A stretch of DNA of 64,000 nt from JAQGMV01 sp035626595. Lineage in GTDB: Bacteria; Pseudomonadota; Gammaproteobacteria; Burkholderiales; SG8-41. Position numbers and translations under genes: made by a program. Under the pieces are notes generated by a model. That model was given only the letters and a program-made list of their open reading frames with translations, had not been told where the DNA came from and searched no databases. Where the stretch lies: the NCBI GenBank assembly GCA_035626595.1, contig DASPNJ010000109.1, positions 96,071-160,070 of the forward strand, written 5' to 3'. Shown here in pieces: positions 50,813 to 61,900 of the stretch (position 1 is the stretch's first letter; each line of letters begins with the position of its first letter).

Positions 50813-51814
50813 ATGCCCCGGAAAATCGGCGACGTCATACTGGAAGTGGAGGATCTCCACACCTACTGCTTCACCCGCTTCGGCACGGTGAAGGCGGTCG
50901 ACGGGGTGAGCTTCAACCTGCGGCAGGGCGAGGCGCTCGCCATCGTCGGCGAATCGGGCTCAGGCAAGACGATGACGGCGCTGTCGCTGCTGCAACTGCA
51001 GCCGCGCCCCGCGGCGCGCATCGTCAAGGGCTCGATCCGCCTCGAAGGCGAGGACCTGCTCAAGAAGACCGAGCAGGAGATGCGTCAGATTCGCGGCCGC
51101 CGCATTTCCATGATCCTCCAGGACCCGCAGACCTCGCTCAATCCGGTGTTCACGGTCGGTAACCAGTTGATCGAGGCGATCCGCAATCAGCACACGGGCG
51201 AAGGCCGGCGCTCGCTCGTGCGGCGGGCGATCGAAAGCCTGAAGCACGTGCGCGTCGCGGCGCCGGAGCGGCGGGTCGCCGATTACCCGCACCAGATCAG
51301 CGGCGGCATGAAGCAGCGCGTGGTCGGCGCCATCGCCATCTCCTGCGAGCCGAAAGTCATCATCGCCGACGAGCCCACCACCTCGCTCGATGTCACCATT
51401 CAGGCGCAGTACCTGCGCCTGCTCCGCGAGATCCAGGAGGAAACGAACCTCGCGCTGATCTTCATCACGCACGACTTCGGCATCGTCGCGAAGATGTGCG
51501 ACCGCGTCGTCGTGATGTATGCCGGCCGTCACGTCGAAAGCGGTCCGGTGCGGGAGATCTTCAACCATCCGTCGCATCCCTACACCAAGGCGCTGCTGCG
51601 CTCGGTCCCCAGCATGGATGAGGACGTCGAGCGTCTCTACTCGATCGAAGGCCAGCCGCCCGCGCTCTGGGATCTTCCCGAGGGCTGCCGGTTCGCGCCC
51701 CGGTGCGAGCACGCGCAGGATCAGTGCCGCAGCGAATATCCGCCGTCGTTCACGGTGAGCGACAACGGCGCCACGCACACCGCCAGTTGCTGGCGGCTAC
51801 GGAAAGCCACATGA
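50813..51814 (+). CDS. peptide-type ABC transporter ATP-binding protein, DppD-like
   Basis: 333 residues. Walker A GESGSGKT, signature ISGGMKQR, and Walker B VIIADEPTTSLD followed by the H-loop in ITHDFGIV are complete. The C-terminal FAPRCEHAQDQC is the cysteine-bearing oligopeptide ATPase extension found in DppD/OppD, which in some members binds an iron-sulfur cluster. The next gene starts inside its stop codon. It energises the two permeases as a heterodimer with the following ATPase. Confidence 0.95.
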   Translation: MPRKIGDVILEVEDLHTYCFTRFGTVKAVDGVSFNLRQGEALAIVGESGSGKTMTALSLLQLQPRPAARIVKGSIRLEGEDLLKKTEQEMRQIRGRRISMILQDPQTSLNPVFTVGNQLIEAIRNQHTGEGRRSLVRRAIESLKHVRVAAPERRVADYPHQISGGMKQRVVGAIAISCEPKVIIADEPTTSLDVTIQAQYLRLLREIQEETNLALIFITHDFGIVAKMCDRVVVMYAGRHVESGPVREIFNHPSHPYTKALLRSVPSMDEDVERLYSIEGQPPALWDLPEGCRFAPRCEHAQDQCRSEYPPSFTVSDNGATHTASCWRLRKAT

Positions 51815-52782
51815 GCGCCGCACCCGTACTGCAGGTCCATGGGCTGAAGAAACACTTTCCCGTCACCCAGGGCTTTATATGGAAGAAGGTCGTCGGACAC
51901 GTGCAGGCGGTCGACGGCATCGATTTCTCGATCAACCAGGGCGAGACGCTCGCGATCGTCGGCGAATCGGGTTGCGGCAAGACGACGACGGCCAAGCTCG
52001 TCCTGCGTCTGGAAGAACCGACCGCCGGAGAGGTGCTTGCCGGCGGCAAGGACGTCCATGCGCTCGAAGGCGATGCGCTCAAGGATTACCGCACGACGGT
52101 GCAGGCGGTGTTCCAGGACCCCTGGTCGTCGCTGAACCCGCGCATGCGCGTGCGCGACATCGTGGCCGAGCCCCTGGTGTGCAACCAGCGGGTTTCGGAC
52201 GCCGAGATCAAGGAGCGCGTCGCCGAGGTGCTGGCCTCGGTGGGACTGCGCCCGCAGCAGGCGAACCTCTACCCGCACGAGTTCAGCGGCGGCCAACGCC
52301 AGCGTATCGCGGTGGCGAGCGCGCTCGTGTCGAAGCCGAAGCTGATCATCCTCGACGAGCCGGTCTCGGCGCTGGACGTGTCGATCCGCGCGCAGATCAT
52401 GAATCTGCTGGTCGATCTTCAGAAGCAGTACGACGTGAGCTACCTCCTGATCGCCCACCACCTCGCGACGACCCGCTACATGGCCAACGAGGTCGCGGTC
52501 ATGTACCTCGGCAAGATCGTCGAGAAGGCCCCGACGAAAGAGCTCTTCAGCAACCCCCTGCACCCGTATACCAAGGCGCTCTTTTCCGCCGCCTTGCCGT
52601 CGCATCCCGATACGACGCAAGATGAGATCATCCTCACGGGAGAAGTCCCCTCGCCGATCAATCCGCCGTCAGGATGCCGCTTCCATCCGCGGTGCCCGGC
52701 GGCCATGCCCCAGTGCGCGCAAACCGTGCCGGTAGAGAAGGAAATCGCGGGCGGCCATACGGTCGCGTGCCACCTCTATTAG
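51811..52782 (+). CDS. peptide-type ABC transporter ATP-binding protein, DppF-like
   Basis: 323 residues from the ATG overlapping the previous stop (ATGA). Walker A GESGCGKTT, signature FSGGQRQR and Walker B LIILDEPVSALD are intact. The H-loop reads IAHHLAT where IAHDLA is common, an aspartate-to-histidine change next to the switch histidine. The C-terminal GCRFHPRCPAAMPQC is the usual family extension. The next gene begins 16 bases before its end, so the transporter genes run straight into the MoxR cassette. Confidence 0.95.
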   Translation: MSAAPVLQVHGLKKHFPVTQGFIWKKVVGHVQAVDGIDFSINQGETLAIVGESGCGKTTTAKLVLRLEEPTAGEVLAGGKDVHALEGDALKDYRTTVQAVFQDPWSSLNPRMRVRDIVAEPLVCNQRVSDAEIKERVAEVLASVGLRPQQANLYPHEFSGGQRQRIAVASALVSKPKLIILDEPVSALDVSIRAQIMNLLVDLQKQYDVSYLLIAHHLATTRYMANEVAVMYLGKIVEKAPTKELFSNPLHPYTKALFSAALPSHPDTTQDEIILTGEVPSPINPPSGCRFHPRCPAAMPQCAQTVPVEKEIAGGHTVACHLY

Positions 52783-54737
52783 CGCAGATCCGAGCGAGTT
52801 CGCGGAAGGCGATTCGATCGGCCTGCCGCAGCCTTCCGGTTTGTCTGCTTTCGAGCATGCTCCTGCCCGCGGCTGCCGCGGCGGAGATCCTGATCGAGTC
52901 CAGGGTCGGTTTCCACGGCGTGTTTCAGTTGGGCCGTCCTTTTCCGCTCGAAGTCAGCCTCGAGAATATCGGCCGGCCTGCCGACGGCACGCTGGAGATT
53001 CAGGTCTGGAAAGGCGGCGCAATCCAGGGCGGCGTTCCCTATGCCGTGTTTCATCGCCGCGAAGTTTTTCTGCCGGCGCGCTCACGCCGGACCGTGCAAC
53101 TGACCGTGCATCCGGATGTGCTCAGCCGGCCGCTGAAAATCCGGTTCACCAGTGCAACGGCGACGGCGTCACGGGAGCTCGATTTGCGTCGCCACTTCTC
53201 GAGCGCACCGGTGGTGTTGTCCGTCAGCGACGGCAGCCCAGTTCCCCTCACCGCCCTCGGCGCATCGCTCACGAACCGCGTCGTGACGCTCACGCTGACC
53301 GAATTGCCCGCGGAAGCGCGTGCCATGCTCGGCGTTTCCCACCTCGTCATTTACGATCAGTCTCTGCGCGATCTTTCCCGGGCGCAGGTGCGCGCGCTCG
53401 ACGACTGGCTGGCGACAGGCGGCAGGATGGTGATCATCGGCAGCCTGAACTTCACGCTGTATCAGGAGCCGCAGCTCGCGCGTTATCTGCCCGTGCGCGT
53501 GACCGGCGTCAAACGAACCGCGTTCGCGACGCATGGCGAAGCAGGCGAAAGTAAGATCGTCGCGGGCGTGTGGGCGCAGACGGCCGTCGTCTCGCGAGGC
53601 AGAGTCCTGACCGAGGCCGAAGGCCTGCCCGTGCTGGTCGAACACGATTGGGGCCGCGGCAAGATCACCTATCTCGCGCTGGACGCCGGCCGGCCGCCGC
53701 TGTCGATGTGGAACGGCCTGCCGAGGTTTCTGCAAAGCCTGCTCACGCCGGGCGCGGATGAAAGCCGGTCTTCGCCGCCGCAGTGGAGCCCGTCGATTTT
53801 TTCGCAGGTCCTGCTCAGTCCGTCGTTCATCTCGACTTACATTCCGAACCGCTCGCTGTTTTTCGCGATCCTCGGCTACACCGCCGGTCTCGTCGTGCTG
53901 GCGCGGCTCTGGCAACGCGGGCGCGTTGCGCGGCGCACGCTCGTGCTCTCGTGCTGCGGCTGGATCCTGTGCGCTGCCGCCGCCGGCTATCTCTTCTTCG
54001 GCCGCGGCGGCCGGGCGCCGGATGGCGTTCTGCTGGCGGCGACGGTGATGGAAAGCGCCGGCGACGGTTATGTCGAAGCACGCAGCAACGTCGCGTTGTT
54101 TTCGACACAGCTCCGCGAGTACGGTCTCGCGTTCGGGCGTGGCTGGGTCGATGCGATGCCGCTCGCGGCCGCGGCTTCCGCGCAACCGGCGCCATCCCTG
54201 GTCTATCAACATGGCGCGGGCACGACGCGCGTGCAACTGGCGCTCGAGGCATGGAGCTTCAAGCTTTTGCGAGCGCGTCACGTGGAAGCGTTGCGGCTGA
54301 GCGCCGTCGTCGAGCGGCAGGCCGACCGATTAGTGCTCGAGGTGGAGAACCGCAGCGGCAAGGAGTTGACCGACTGCTGGCTGCTCGCGCCGGGCACGCG
54401 TGTCGCACTCGGCAATCTACCCGCCGGCGAGCGCTGGAAAAAAGCGTTCGAGCTGAGCGCCGCGCCCGGCGATCGCGGCGGAAATTCCCGCGCGTGGGCC
54501 ATCGAAGAGGAGAGCCTCCGCAAGATCACGTTCAACGACAAGTCGCGCGATGTCCTGTTTCACGCGTCGTTTTTCCCACCGGACGGCACGCAAGCTCTGC
54601 GGCGCAACGCGGCGCTCTTTTTCTGCTGGGTGAGAGACCCCGATCTCCCGTTCGAGATCGGGGATCCGCGTGTCCGCGTGCACAACTACGCGCTCTACCG
54701 CGTGATCGTTACTCTGGCAGGCGCGGACGAAGAATGA
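52767..54737 (+). CDS. exported two-TM protein of the MoxR/vWA cassette, function unknown
   Basis: 656 residues from a GTG inside the end of the ATPase gene; the signal region RKAIRSACRSLPVCLLSSML ends in a run of alanines before EILIES. An ATG at 52857 would leave too short a signal. About 320 residues of periplasmic beta-rich domain follow, including ALDDWLATGGRMVIIG and a GRGKITYLALDAG strand that recall the glutamine-amidotransferase-like domains common in vWA operons. TM segments lie at about 362-381 and 391-412, then a C-terminal soluble part. The next gene overlaps by four bases (ATGA). Confidence 0.75.
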   Translation: MPPLLAQIRASSRKAIRSACRSLPVCLLSSMLLPAAAAAEILIESRVGFHGVFQLGRPFPLEVSLENIGRPADGTLEIQVWKGGAIQGGVPYAVFHRREVFLPARSRRTVQLTVHPDVLSRPLKIRFTSATATASRELDLRRHFSSAPVVLSVSDGSPVPLTALGASLTNRVVTLTLTELPAEARAMLGVSHLVIYDQSLRDLSRAQVRALDDWLATGGRMVIIGSLNFTLYQEPQLARYLPVRVTGVKRTAFATHGEAGESKIVAGVWAQTAVVSRGRVLTEAEGLPVLVEHDWGRGKITYLALDAGRPPLSMWNGLPRFLQSLLTPGADESRSSPPQWSPSIFSQVLLSPSFISTYIPNRSLFFAILGYTAGLVVLARLWQRGRVARRTLVLSCCGWILCAAAAGYLFFGRGGRAPDGVLLAATVMESAGDGYVEARSNVALFSTQLREYGLAFGRGWVDAMPLAAAASAQPAPSLVYQHGAGTTRVQLALEAWSFKLLRARHVEALRLSAVVERQADRLVLEVENRSGKELTDCWLLAPGTRVALGNLPAGERWKKAFELSAAPGDRGGNSRAWAIEEESLRKITFNDKSRDVLFHASFFPPDGTQALRRNAALFFCWVRDPDLPFEIGDPRVRVHNYALYRVIVTLAGADEE

Positions 54738-55483
54738 ATCCGGTCCTGCGCGAAAACCTCGAGGTGTTCTTTGGCGAGGGACACGTTCTGACGGTCTATT
54801 ACTACCTGCTGATCGTGCTCGCGCCGGTGCAGCTCATCGCGCTCTACACACAGTCGCTCGGCGAGCAGATGTGGCGAGGCTCGGGCAATCTCTTCAAAGT
54901 GTGCTCGGTGGCCGCGTTGCTGCTGATCGTTTACTTCGCAGCACGGGTCGCGAATCGGGAATACGCGCCGGAACGTTTCAAGCCGCTCGCGCACTGGCTG
55001 CGCGAGAGCGGAGAGAGCGCCCGCGTTGTCGCTCGAGGCCGGGTGGCGTTTCTCGCCCTGAACATCGTTTGTCTGCTGCTCTTGAGTGCGCCCCTGCTCG
55101 TATGGGCAGCCGCGATCTCGCGAGCGCCGCCGCTGCACCTCGCCGCGACGCTCGCGCTGATCCCCTTCTACGCTTTTTGCTACGGCGTGTGGGGACTGGT
55201 CGCGTCCGTGGTGTGGGAGCGGGATACTCAGGGCCGGGAGTTCATCGTTCGCGGCTTCGTTTTCGTCGTCGTCGCGGCTGCACTGGCCATTTATCTGCCG
55301 CTCAATCCCGTGCTCTATCTGCTCGCGGTGCTCGATGGGCAGGCGCTGGCGCCGCTGACCGTCGCGGGTGTGAAGTGGCCGGCCGGCAGCATCCATTTTG
55401 GTTTTCACTTAGTGCTCGGCGGCGCCGGGCTGGCGCTACACCGCTGGACGTTGAAACAGGATCTGCACCTTGGACAGCGCTAG
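54734..55483 (+). CDS. six-TM membrane protein, ABC-2 permease-like
   Basis: 249 residues. Hydrophobic segments lie at about 20-40, 53-69, 103-124, 133-157, 169-188 and 217-235. That is the topology of ABC-2 type permeases, which often accompany MoxR/vWA gene sets, but no cognate ABC-2 ATPase gene is present in the cassette. The start ATG overlaps the stop of the previous gene, and the next gene begins 14 bases before its end. Family membership is a guess from topology and context. Confidence 0.7.
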   Translation: MNPVLRENLEVFFGEGHVLTVYYYLLIVLAPVQLIALYTQSLGEQMWRGSGNLFKVCSVAALLLIVYFAARVANREYAPERFKPLAHWLRESGESARVVARGRVAFLALNIVCLLLLSAPLLVWAAAISRAPPLHLAATLALIPFYAFCYGVWGLVASVVWERDTQGREFIVRGFVFVVVAAALAIYLPLNPVLYLLAVLDGQALAPLTVAGVKWPAGSIHFGFHLVLGGAGLALHRWTLKQDLHLGQR

Positions 55484-56851
55484 AGAGACGCTGCAAAGCC
55501 GAATCGCGCTGCTGCTCGGCTGGGAGCAGCGCAAACGGCGCGAAGCAACGCTGATCGTGGCGCTGTTCTATGCATTCCTGGCGGCGCTCGCCGTGCCGCT
55601 GTTCGTTTCGCTGTCACCCGCGTGGGCCTGGATTCCTCCGGCGGCGATATTCGTCGTGTTGACGCCGTATCTGCTCTTCACGCGACGCTGGCGCGATTCC
55701 GACACCACGCGGGTGCTCGCCGCGCTCGACAGGACGCTGCGTCTCGATGAGCGCGCGACCACCGCGTGGGAGCTCTTACGGCGCAATGAAACGAAAGCCG
55801 CGGCGCTTCTGGTGCTGCGCCAGGCGAGCGAGATGCTCGCGAGCTTCGATGCCCGCGCGCTTTTTCCGCGCTCGTGGGACTGGCACGGCTATCTGCTGGC
55901 GCCGTTGATCGCGGTGTGGCTCGCGATGCTTTTTTTCGACCTGCGATTTCAGCCTCACGTCGTCGCGCCGGCCCCTGCGCCTTTGCTTGCACAAGAGCTG
56001 CGGGCGTACGCGCGCGAGCTCCAGGAAAAAGCGCGAAGGGCCGGCCTGCCGAAGACGCTCGAAGCCGCGCGCGCGCTGGAGGAGAGCGCCAAACGGGCCA
56101 TCGACGAGAGGACCGCGGACCGGCAGTTCAGAAGCGAGCTGGCCGGGCTGGGTGAAAAAATCGCGGCGGACAGGAGCGCTGCGCGGCAGACCGTTGCCGG
56201 CATGGCTCAAAGCCGCCGCGAGCTCGACGATCTCAAGGCAGAGCTGCAGGCCGCGCGCGAGTCGTTCGATCCGGTTGCGGGCGACGCCCAGCGCTGGCAG
56301 GAGCGCCTCGCCGGTTTGAGTCAATTGAAAAGAGAGCTGGACCGGCAGAAGGGTGGCGCTCAGGGGATGAGCGGCGCCGAAATGGAAGCTTTCCTCGAGA
56401 AGCTGGAGCGCGACGTCGCCGGCGAGCTCGACCGGCGCGCGCTTCTCGAAGCGGAGGAATATCTGAAGGACCTGGCGCAGCGCGGCGACGGCGAGCGCGG
56501 CGACGCGCGTGGCCGGCTCGCACCGAATGACAAGGGGACTCCGGGTGAGCGCCAGCCTGAAAACACGCTCGGCACAGCGCCGGGCACGGCACCCGGAGAG
56601 AAGGCCGGAGCGGGGTCGCTGCCGCCGTTTCAAAGCGGGAAGCGCGATCAAGTGAAAGGCACGATCGGCGAAGGCGAGCGGCGCTCGACTTTCTTCAAAG
56701 GGAAGCCCGCGCCGGGAAAAAGCGCGCTTCCCCAGGATGAATTGATCGCCGACTACCGGCGCCAGGCCGAAGCGGAGCTCGCCACGGAAAAAATTCCGGG
56801 GGAGCTCAAAGACACGATCAGGAATTACTTTCTGTCGCTGGAAAAGGCGAA

Positions 56852-56855
<4 letters not shown>
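55470..56855 (+). CDS. membrane-anchored coiled-coil protein of the MoxR/vWA cassette
   Basis: 461 residues from a TTG. TM segments at about 27-46, 53-70 and 139-158 precede a long charged region with coiled-coil character at about 165-345 (for example LAGLSQLKRELDRQKGG). A low-complexity Gly/Pro/Lys stretch follows, then a C-terminal helix LKDTIRNYFLSLEKAK. The early text VLAALDRTLRLDERATTAWE resembles the N-terminal part of DUF4175-type proteins seen beside MoxR genes, but this is only similarity by eye. The next gene overlaps by four bases. Confidence 0.7.
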
Positions 56856-57885
<1,030 letters not shown>

Positions 57886-57889
<4 letters not shown>

Positions 57890-58776
57890 TCTTCGACGCC
57901 GATTTTCTGAGAAAGCTGGAACGGCTGCGCCTGATCGCGAAACGCCTCGATTGGATGGGCGCGAAGGGCGAGCATGCGGCTGCGCGCAAGGGCCACAGCC
58001 TGGAATTCTCGGATTACCGCCGCTACCAGCGCGGCGACGACCTGCGCTATGTCGACTGGAACATCTACCGGCGGCTCGACCGTCTCGTGCTCAAGGTGTT
58101 CACCGCGGAGGAAGAGATGAACATCTACCTCCTGATCGACACGAGCGCGTCCATGGCGTATCCAGCGTCCGGGGTCAGTGCGGAGTCGGCCAAGATCGGT
58201 TATGCCAAGAAGGTGGCCGCGGCGCTGGGCTACATCGGGCTCAAGAATCTCGACCGAGTCGGCGGCGCGGCGTTTTCCTCCGGCTTGCAGGCACCGCTGG
58301 AGCTCGGCCGCGGACGAACGCAAGTATTGCGGCTCTTCGACTTTCTCGATCGGCTGTCCTGCGCGGGCCCCACCGACCTCAAGGCCGCCATACGCCGCTT
58401 CACCACGTTGTTTCCGCATCCGGGTCTCGCGGTGATCGTCAGCGATCTGCTCGATCCGGCGGGCTGGCGTGCCGCGGTGGAAGAGCTGGCGCGAAAGAAA
58501 TACCAGGTCCTGCTCATCCATGTCCTCAGCGACGACGAGCTGCAGCCCGGTTTCTCGGGTGACGTGGCGCTGGTGGACGCCGAAGGCAGCCGCGAGCGCC
58601 GGCTGTTCGTGGACGCGGCGCTCGCGCGGCGCTTCCAGGAGGAGCTCGCGAGCTATTTTCGCGAGATCGAAGCGGCTTGCGCGCGCTTGCGCGTCGATTA
58701 TCTGCGCACCACGACGGCCGTTCCTTTCGACGAGTTCGTTCTGAAATCACTGCGGCAGGCCAGCAGCGTGAGCTGA
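57886..58776 (+). CDS. DUF58 protein with von Willebrand A-like domain
   Basis: 296 residues. RRYQRGDDLRYVDWNIYRR is the DUF58 signature, and the vWA-like part has a MIDAS motif DTSAS in LLIDTSASMAY, followed by a threonine in GPTDLKAAI and an aspartate in VIVSDLLDP. DUF58 proteins are the regular partner of MoxR ATPases and are thought to hand clients to them or be remodelled by them. It has no clear TM segment. A family B repeat separates it from the next gene. Confidence 0.92.
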
Positions 58777-58797
58777 GGAGAGCTGAACAAGCAGCGA

Positions 58798-58917
58798 TGT
58801 CATTGCGAGGAGCGACGTGACGAAGCAATCGCGAGGCGCTCGAAAACGAAGTACGTCAGGTGCTCACGTGCGCCACGGGATCGCCACGTCGCCCTTGCGG
58901 CTCCTCGCGATGACACT
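58798..58917. repeat. family B repeat, copy B8, inside the cassette
   Basis: GTCATTGCGAGGAGCGACGT, GAAGCAATCGCGAGGCGCTC, CGTGCGCCACGGGATCGCCA and CTCCTCGCGATGACAC form a complete two-armed unit. It is the only copy within a likely operon. Confidence 0.75.
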
Positions 58918-58944
58918 TGTTCAGAACGACCCTGAGGAATCCTG

Positions 58945-61900
58945 ATGTCGTGGGGCGTGCCAATCGCGCTGTTGCTGGTTTTAGGGGCCGTGCCCCTGAT
59001 CCTGTTTCTCCACAGTCTCAGGCCCCGCGGATCGAAGTTCAGCACGACGGCGCTCTTCATCTGGGAGCGGGTGTTGAAGGAGCGCCCGCTCGCGTCTCGA
59101 ATGGGATGGCTCCTCCGCAAGAATCTCCTTCTGATTCTGCAACTGCTCGCCGCGACTGCACTCATCGCGGCGCTGGCCGATCCGATGCTCCTGCATTTCG
59201 GCGACCCGGCGGGGGACACCGTCGTAGTCATGGATCTGACGGCCAGCATGAAGGCGAAAGCCGCGCAAGGCACGCGCTTCGACGCCGCACGCCGGCAGTT
59301 TCTGTCGCTCGTCGACGGCTTGCCGTCCGACGCCAGGATGATGCTCATCGGAGCGGGTGCCCAAACGCGCGTGATCGTGCCGTTCACTGCCGACAAGACG
59401 CGCCTCAGGGAAGCCGGACGCAAGCTCGCGCCCACCGACGCTGCCGGGGATGTCAGAAGCGCGGTGCTCTTCGCCCATGCCTTTCTGAAAAAGGGCAGCC
59501 ATGACCGCGTGGTCGTCGTGAGCGACGGCGCCTTTACCGGCGCCGAGGAGTTCAGCCGCGAGTCAGCGAGTCTTCGCCTGATCGAGACCGCCGGCGGCAC
59601 GCAGAACATCGGCATCGTCGGGCTCGATCTCAGGCGCCATGCGGACGGCTCGCAGCGTTACGAAGTCATGGCGCAAGTGGTCAACTTTGGCGCCCAGCCT
59701 GCTCGCGCGGTGGTCACGCTGGCGCTGGGGCAAACGGTCCTCGCGCGCGAGGACCTCGCGTTCGAAGCCGGCGGCCGGCGTGTTCTCGTCTATCCGTATG
59801 AAGGTGCTCCCGCCGGCACGCTCACAGCGCAGCTCGACGTCGACGATGATTTCGTAACGGACAATCGCGCGACGCTCACGATCAGCGCCGCGGCGCCGCT
59901 CGAGCTGCTCTATGTCGGCCCGGGCAATCCCGCGTTGAGCAACCTGCTGAGATTTTTTCCCAACGTGCAGCTCACCGCTGTGACGAGCTGGGAAGCTGAA
60001 GCGGCGCGCCGCGAGACTGACCCCGGAAAAACCTATGACGCGATGATCTTCGACCGCGTCGCACCGCCCGCGCTCTCCGAAGGCAACGTGATTTTCATCA
60101 ATACGGTGCCGCCCAACCTGCCCATCGCCGTTCAGGGTGAAGTACGCGCTCCGCGTATCAGCGCGCCGCTGGCGAAGCACGCGGTCACGGCGGGCCTGAG
60201 CCTCGGCGATCTGCACGTGCAGGAGTCTCTGCGTGTGGCGGCCGGCGGCGACAGCCTCGTGCTGGCGCGAGCCGCGGAGACTCCGCTGCTGGTCGCCATC
60301 GAGCGCGCGAAGTTGAAGTCGCTTTACATCGGCTTCGATGTGATGGCGTCCGACCTGCCTTTCCGCGTGGCGTTTCCCGTTCTTTTCCACAATGTCTTCG
60401 AGTGGTTTCAGCCGGGGCGTCGTGAGTTTCCCGCCGACAGCGTGCGCGCCGGCGCGCCGCTCGCGATCGGCGTTGCGCCGGGAGATCGTGAGCTCGTGGT
60501 GAGCGCGCCGTCCGGACGCATCGAGCGATTGGCAGTCACCGCCAATCCGGTGATCTTCGGGGATACGCTGGAAACCGGCATCTACAGCTACCGGAGCGCC
60601 GGCCGCGAAGGACGCTTCGCGGTCAATCTCTTCGACGAAGAGGAATCCAATATCGCCGCGCGCACGCGCGCTGCGGCAGCGCCTGCACCTGCGGCAACAG
60701 CCGACGCGGGGGTTACGGAAGCGGGCCTCTCGCTGTGGCCTTACCTGCTCGGCTTCGTGCTGCTGCTGCTCGCGGTGGAATTGATCATCGCGGCCCGCGG
60801 CCGGCTTCCGCTCTCGCCGCTCATGCTGCGCACCGGCGCACTGGCCGCCCTGGCTATCGCCTGCGTGAACCCGAAGATTTTCCCGGCCGCCGCGGCGCTC
60901 GACGTGATCCTGAGCGTCGACGTTTCGCGCAGCGTGGGGCAGGAAGGTCGGGAGAAAGCCGCGGAGGTCCTGGCGGCGGCAGCGCGCCTGACGACTGCCG
61001 ACACGCGCACGGGGTTGCTTGCGTTCGGACGCGTGCCGGAATGGGAATTTCCGCCGCGGCGCGAGCTTCCCGCGGCGGATTTCGGCGCACGGCTGGACGG
61101 CGAATCGACCGATATCGAAGCGGCGCTTCAGGCAGGCCTCGCCCAGGTCGGCGAAGGCCGTCAGGGGAAGCTCCTCCTGGTGTCCGACGGCAACGAGACT
61201 CGCGGCAACAGCGCGCGCTTGATACCGCTCCTGCGCTCGCAGGGCACGCAGGTCTGGACGCTCCCGGTCAGTCTCGCCCGCGCGCGCAACGAAGTTTTCG
61301 TGAGCGATCTCGTCCTGCCGCGTCAGGTCGACAGCGCCGAGACTTTCCAGATCGCCGCCAGAATCGAGAGCCTGCGCAACGCGCCGGCGCACATCAAGCT
61401 GTTGCGCAATGGAACGCTCATCGGCGAGCGCGAGCTGCAACTGGTGGACGGTGTCAGCGAGATCGCCTTCCGCGACAGTCTCACCGCACGCGGCAGCCAT
61501 AGCTACGAGCTGCTCGTCGAAGCGAAGGACGACACTCTGGCGGAGAACAACCTGCTGCAAGGCGTGGTTGAAGTGAGGGGACCGCCGCGAGTGCTGTTGC
61601 TCTCGTCGGAACGCGAGGGCCAGCGTTTCCTCGCGCGCGTGCTGCGCGTGCAGGGCTTCGACGTGACGCAATCCGCTCCGGAGGCAGCCGGCCTTGCGCT
61701 CCCGCAGCTGTCGTCGTACGACCTCCTCGTTCTCGACAACGTCCCCGCCTTTCAGCTCACCCACGCCAAGATGGAGAACATCGAGACCTACGTCCGCGAT
61801 CTGGGCGGCGGTCTCCTGGTCGTCGGCGGCTCTCAGAGCTATGGCGCCGGAGGTTATTTCCGGACGCCGCTCGAACGCGTGCTGCCGGTGGAAATGCGCC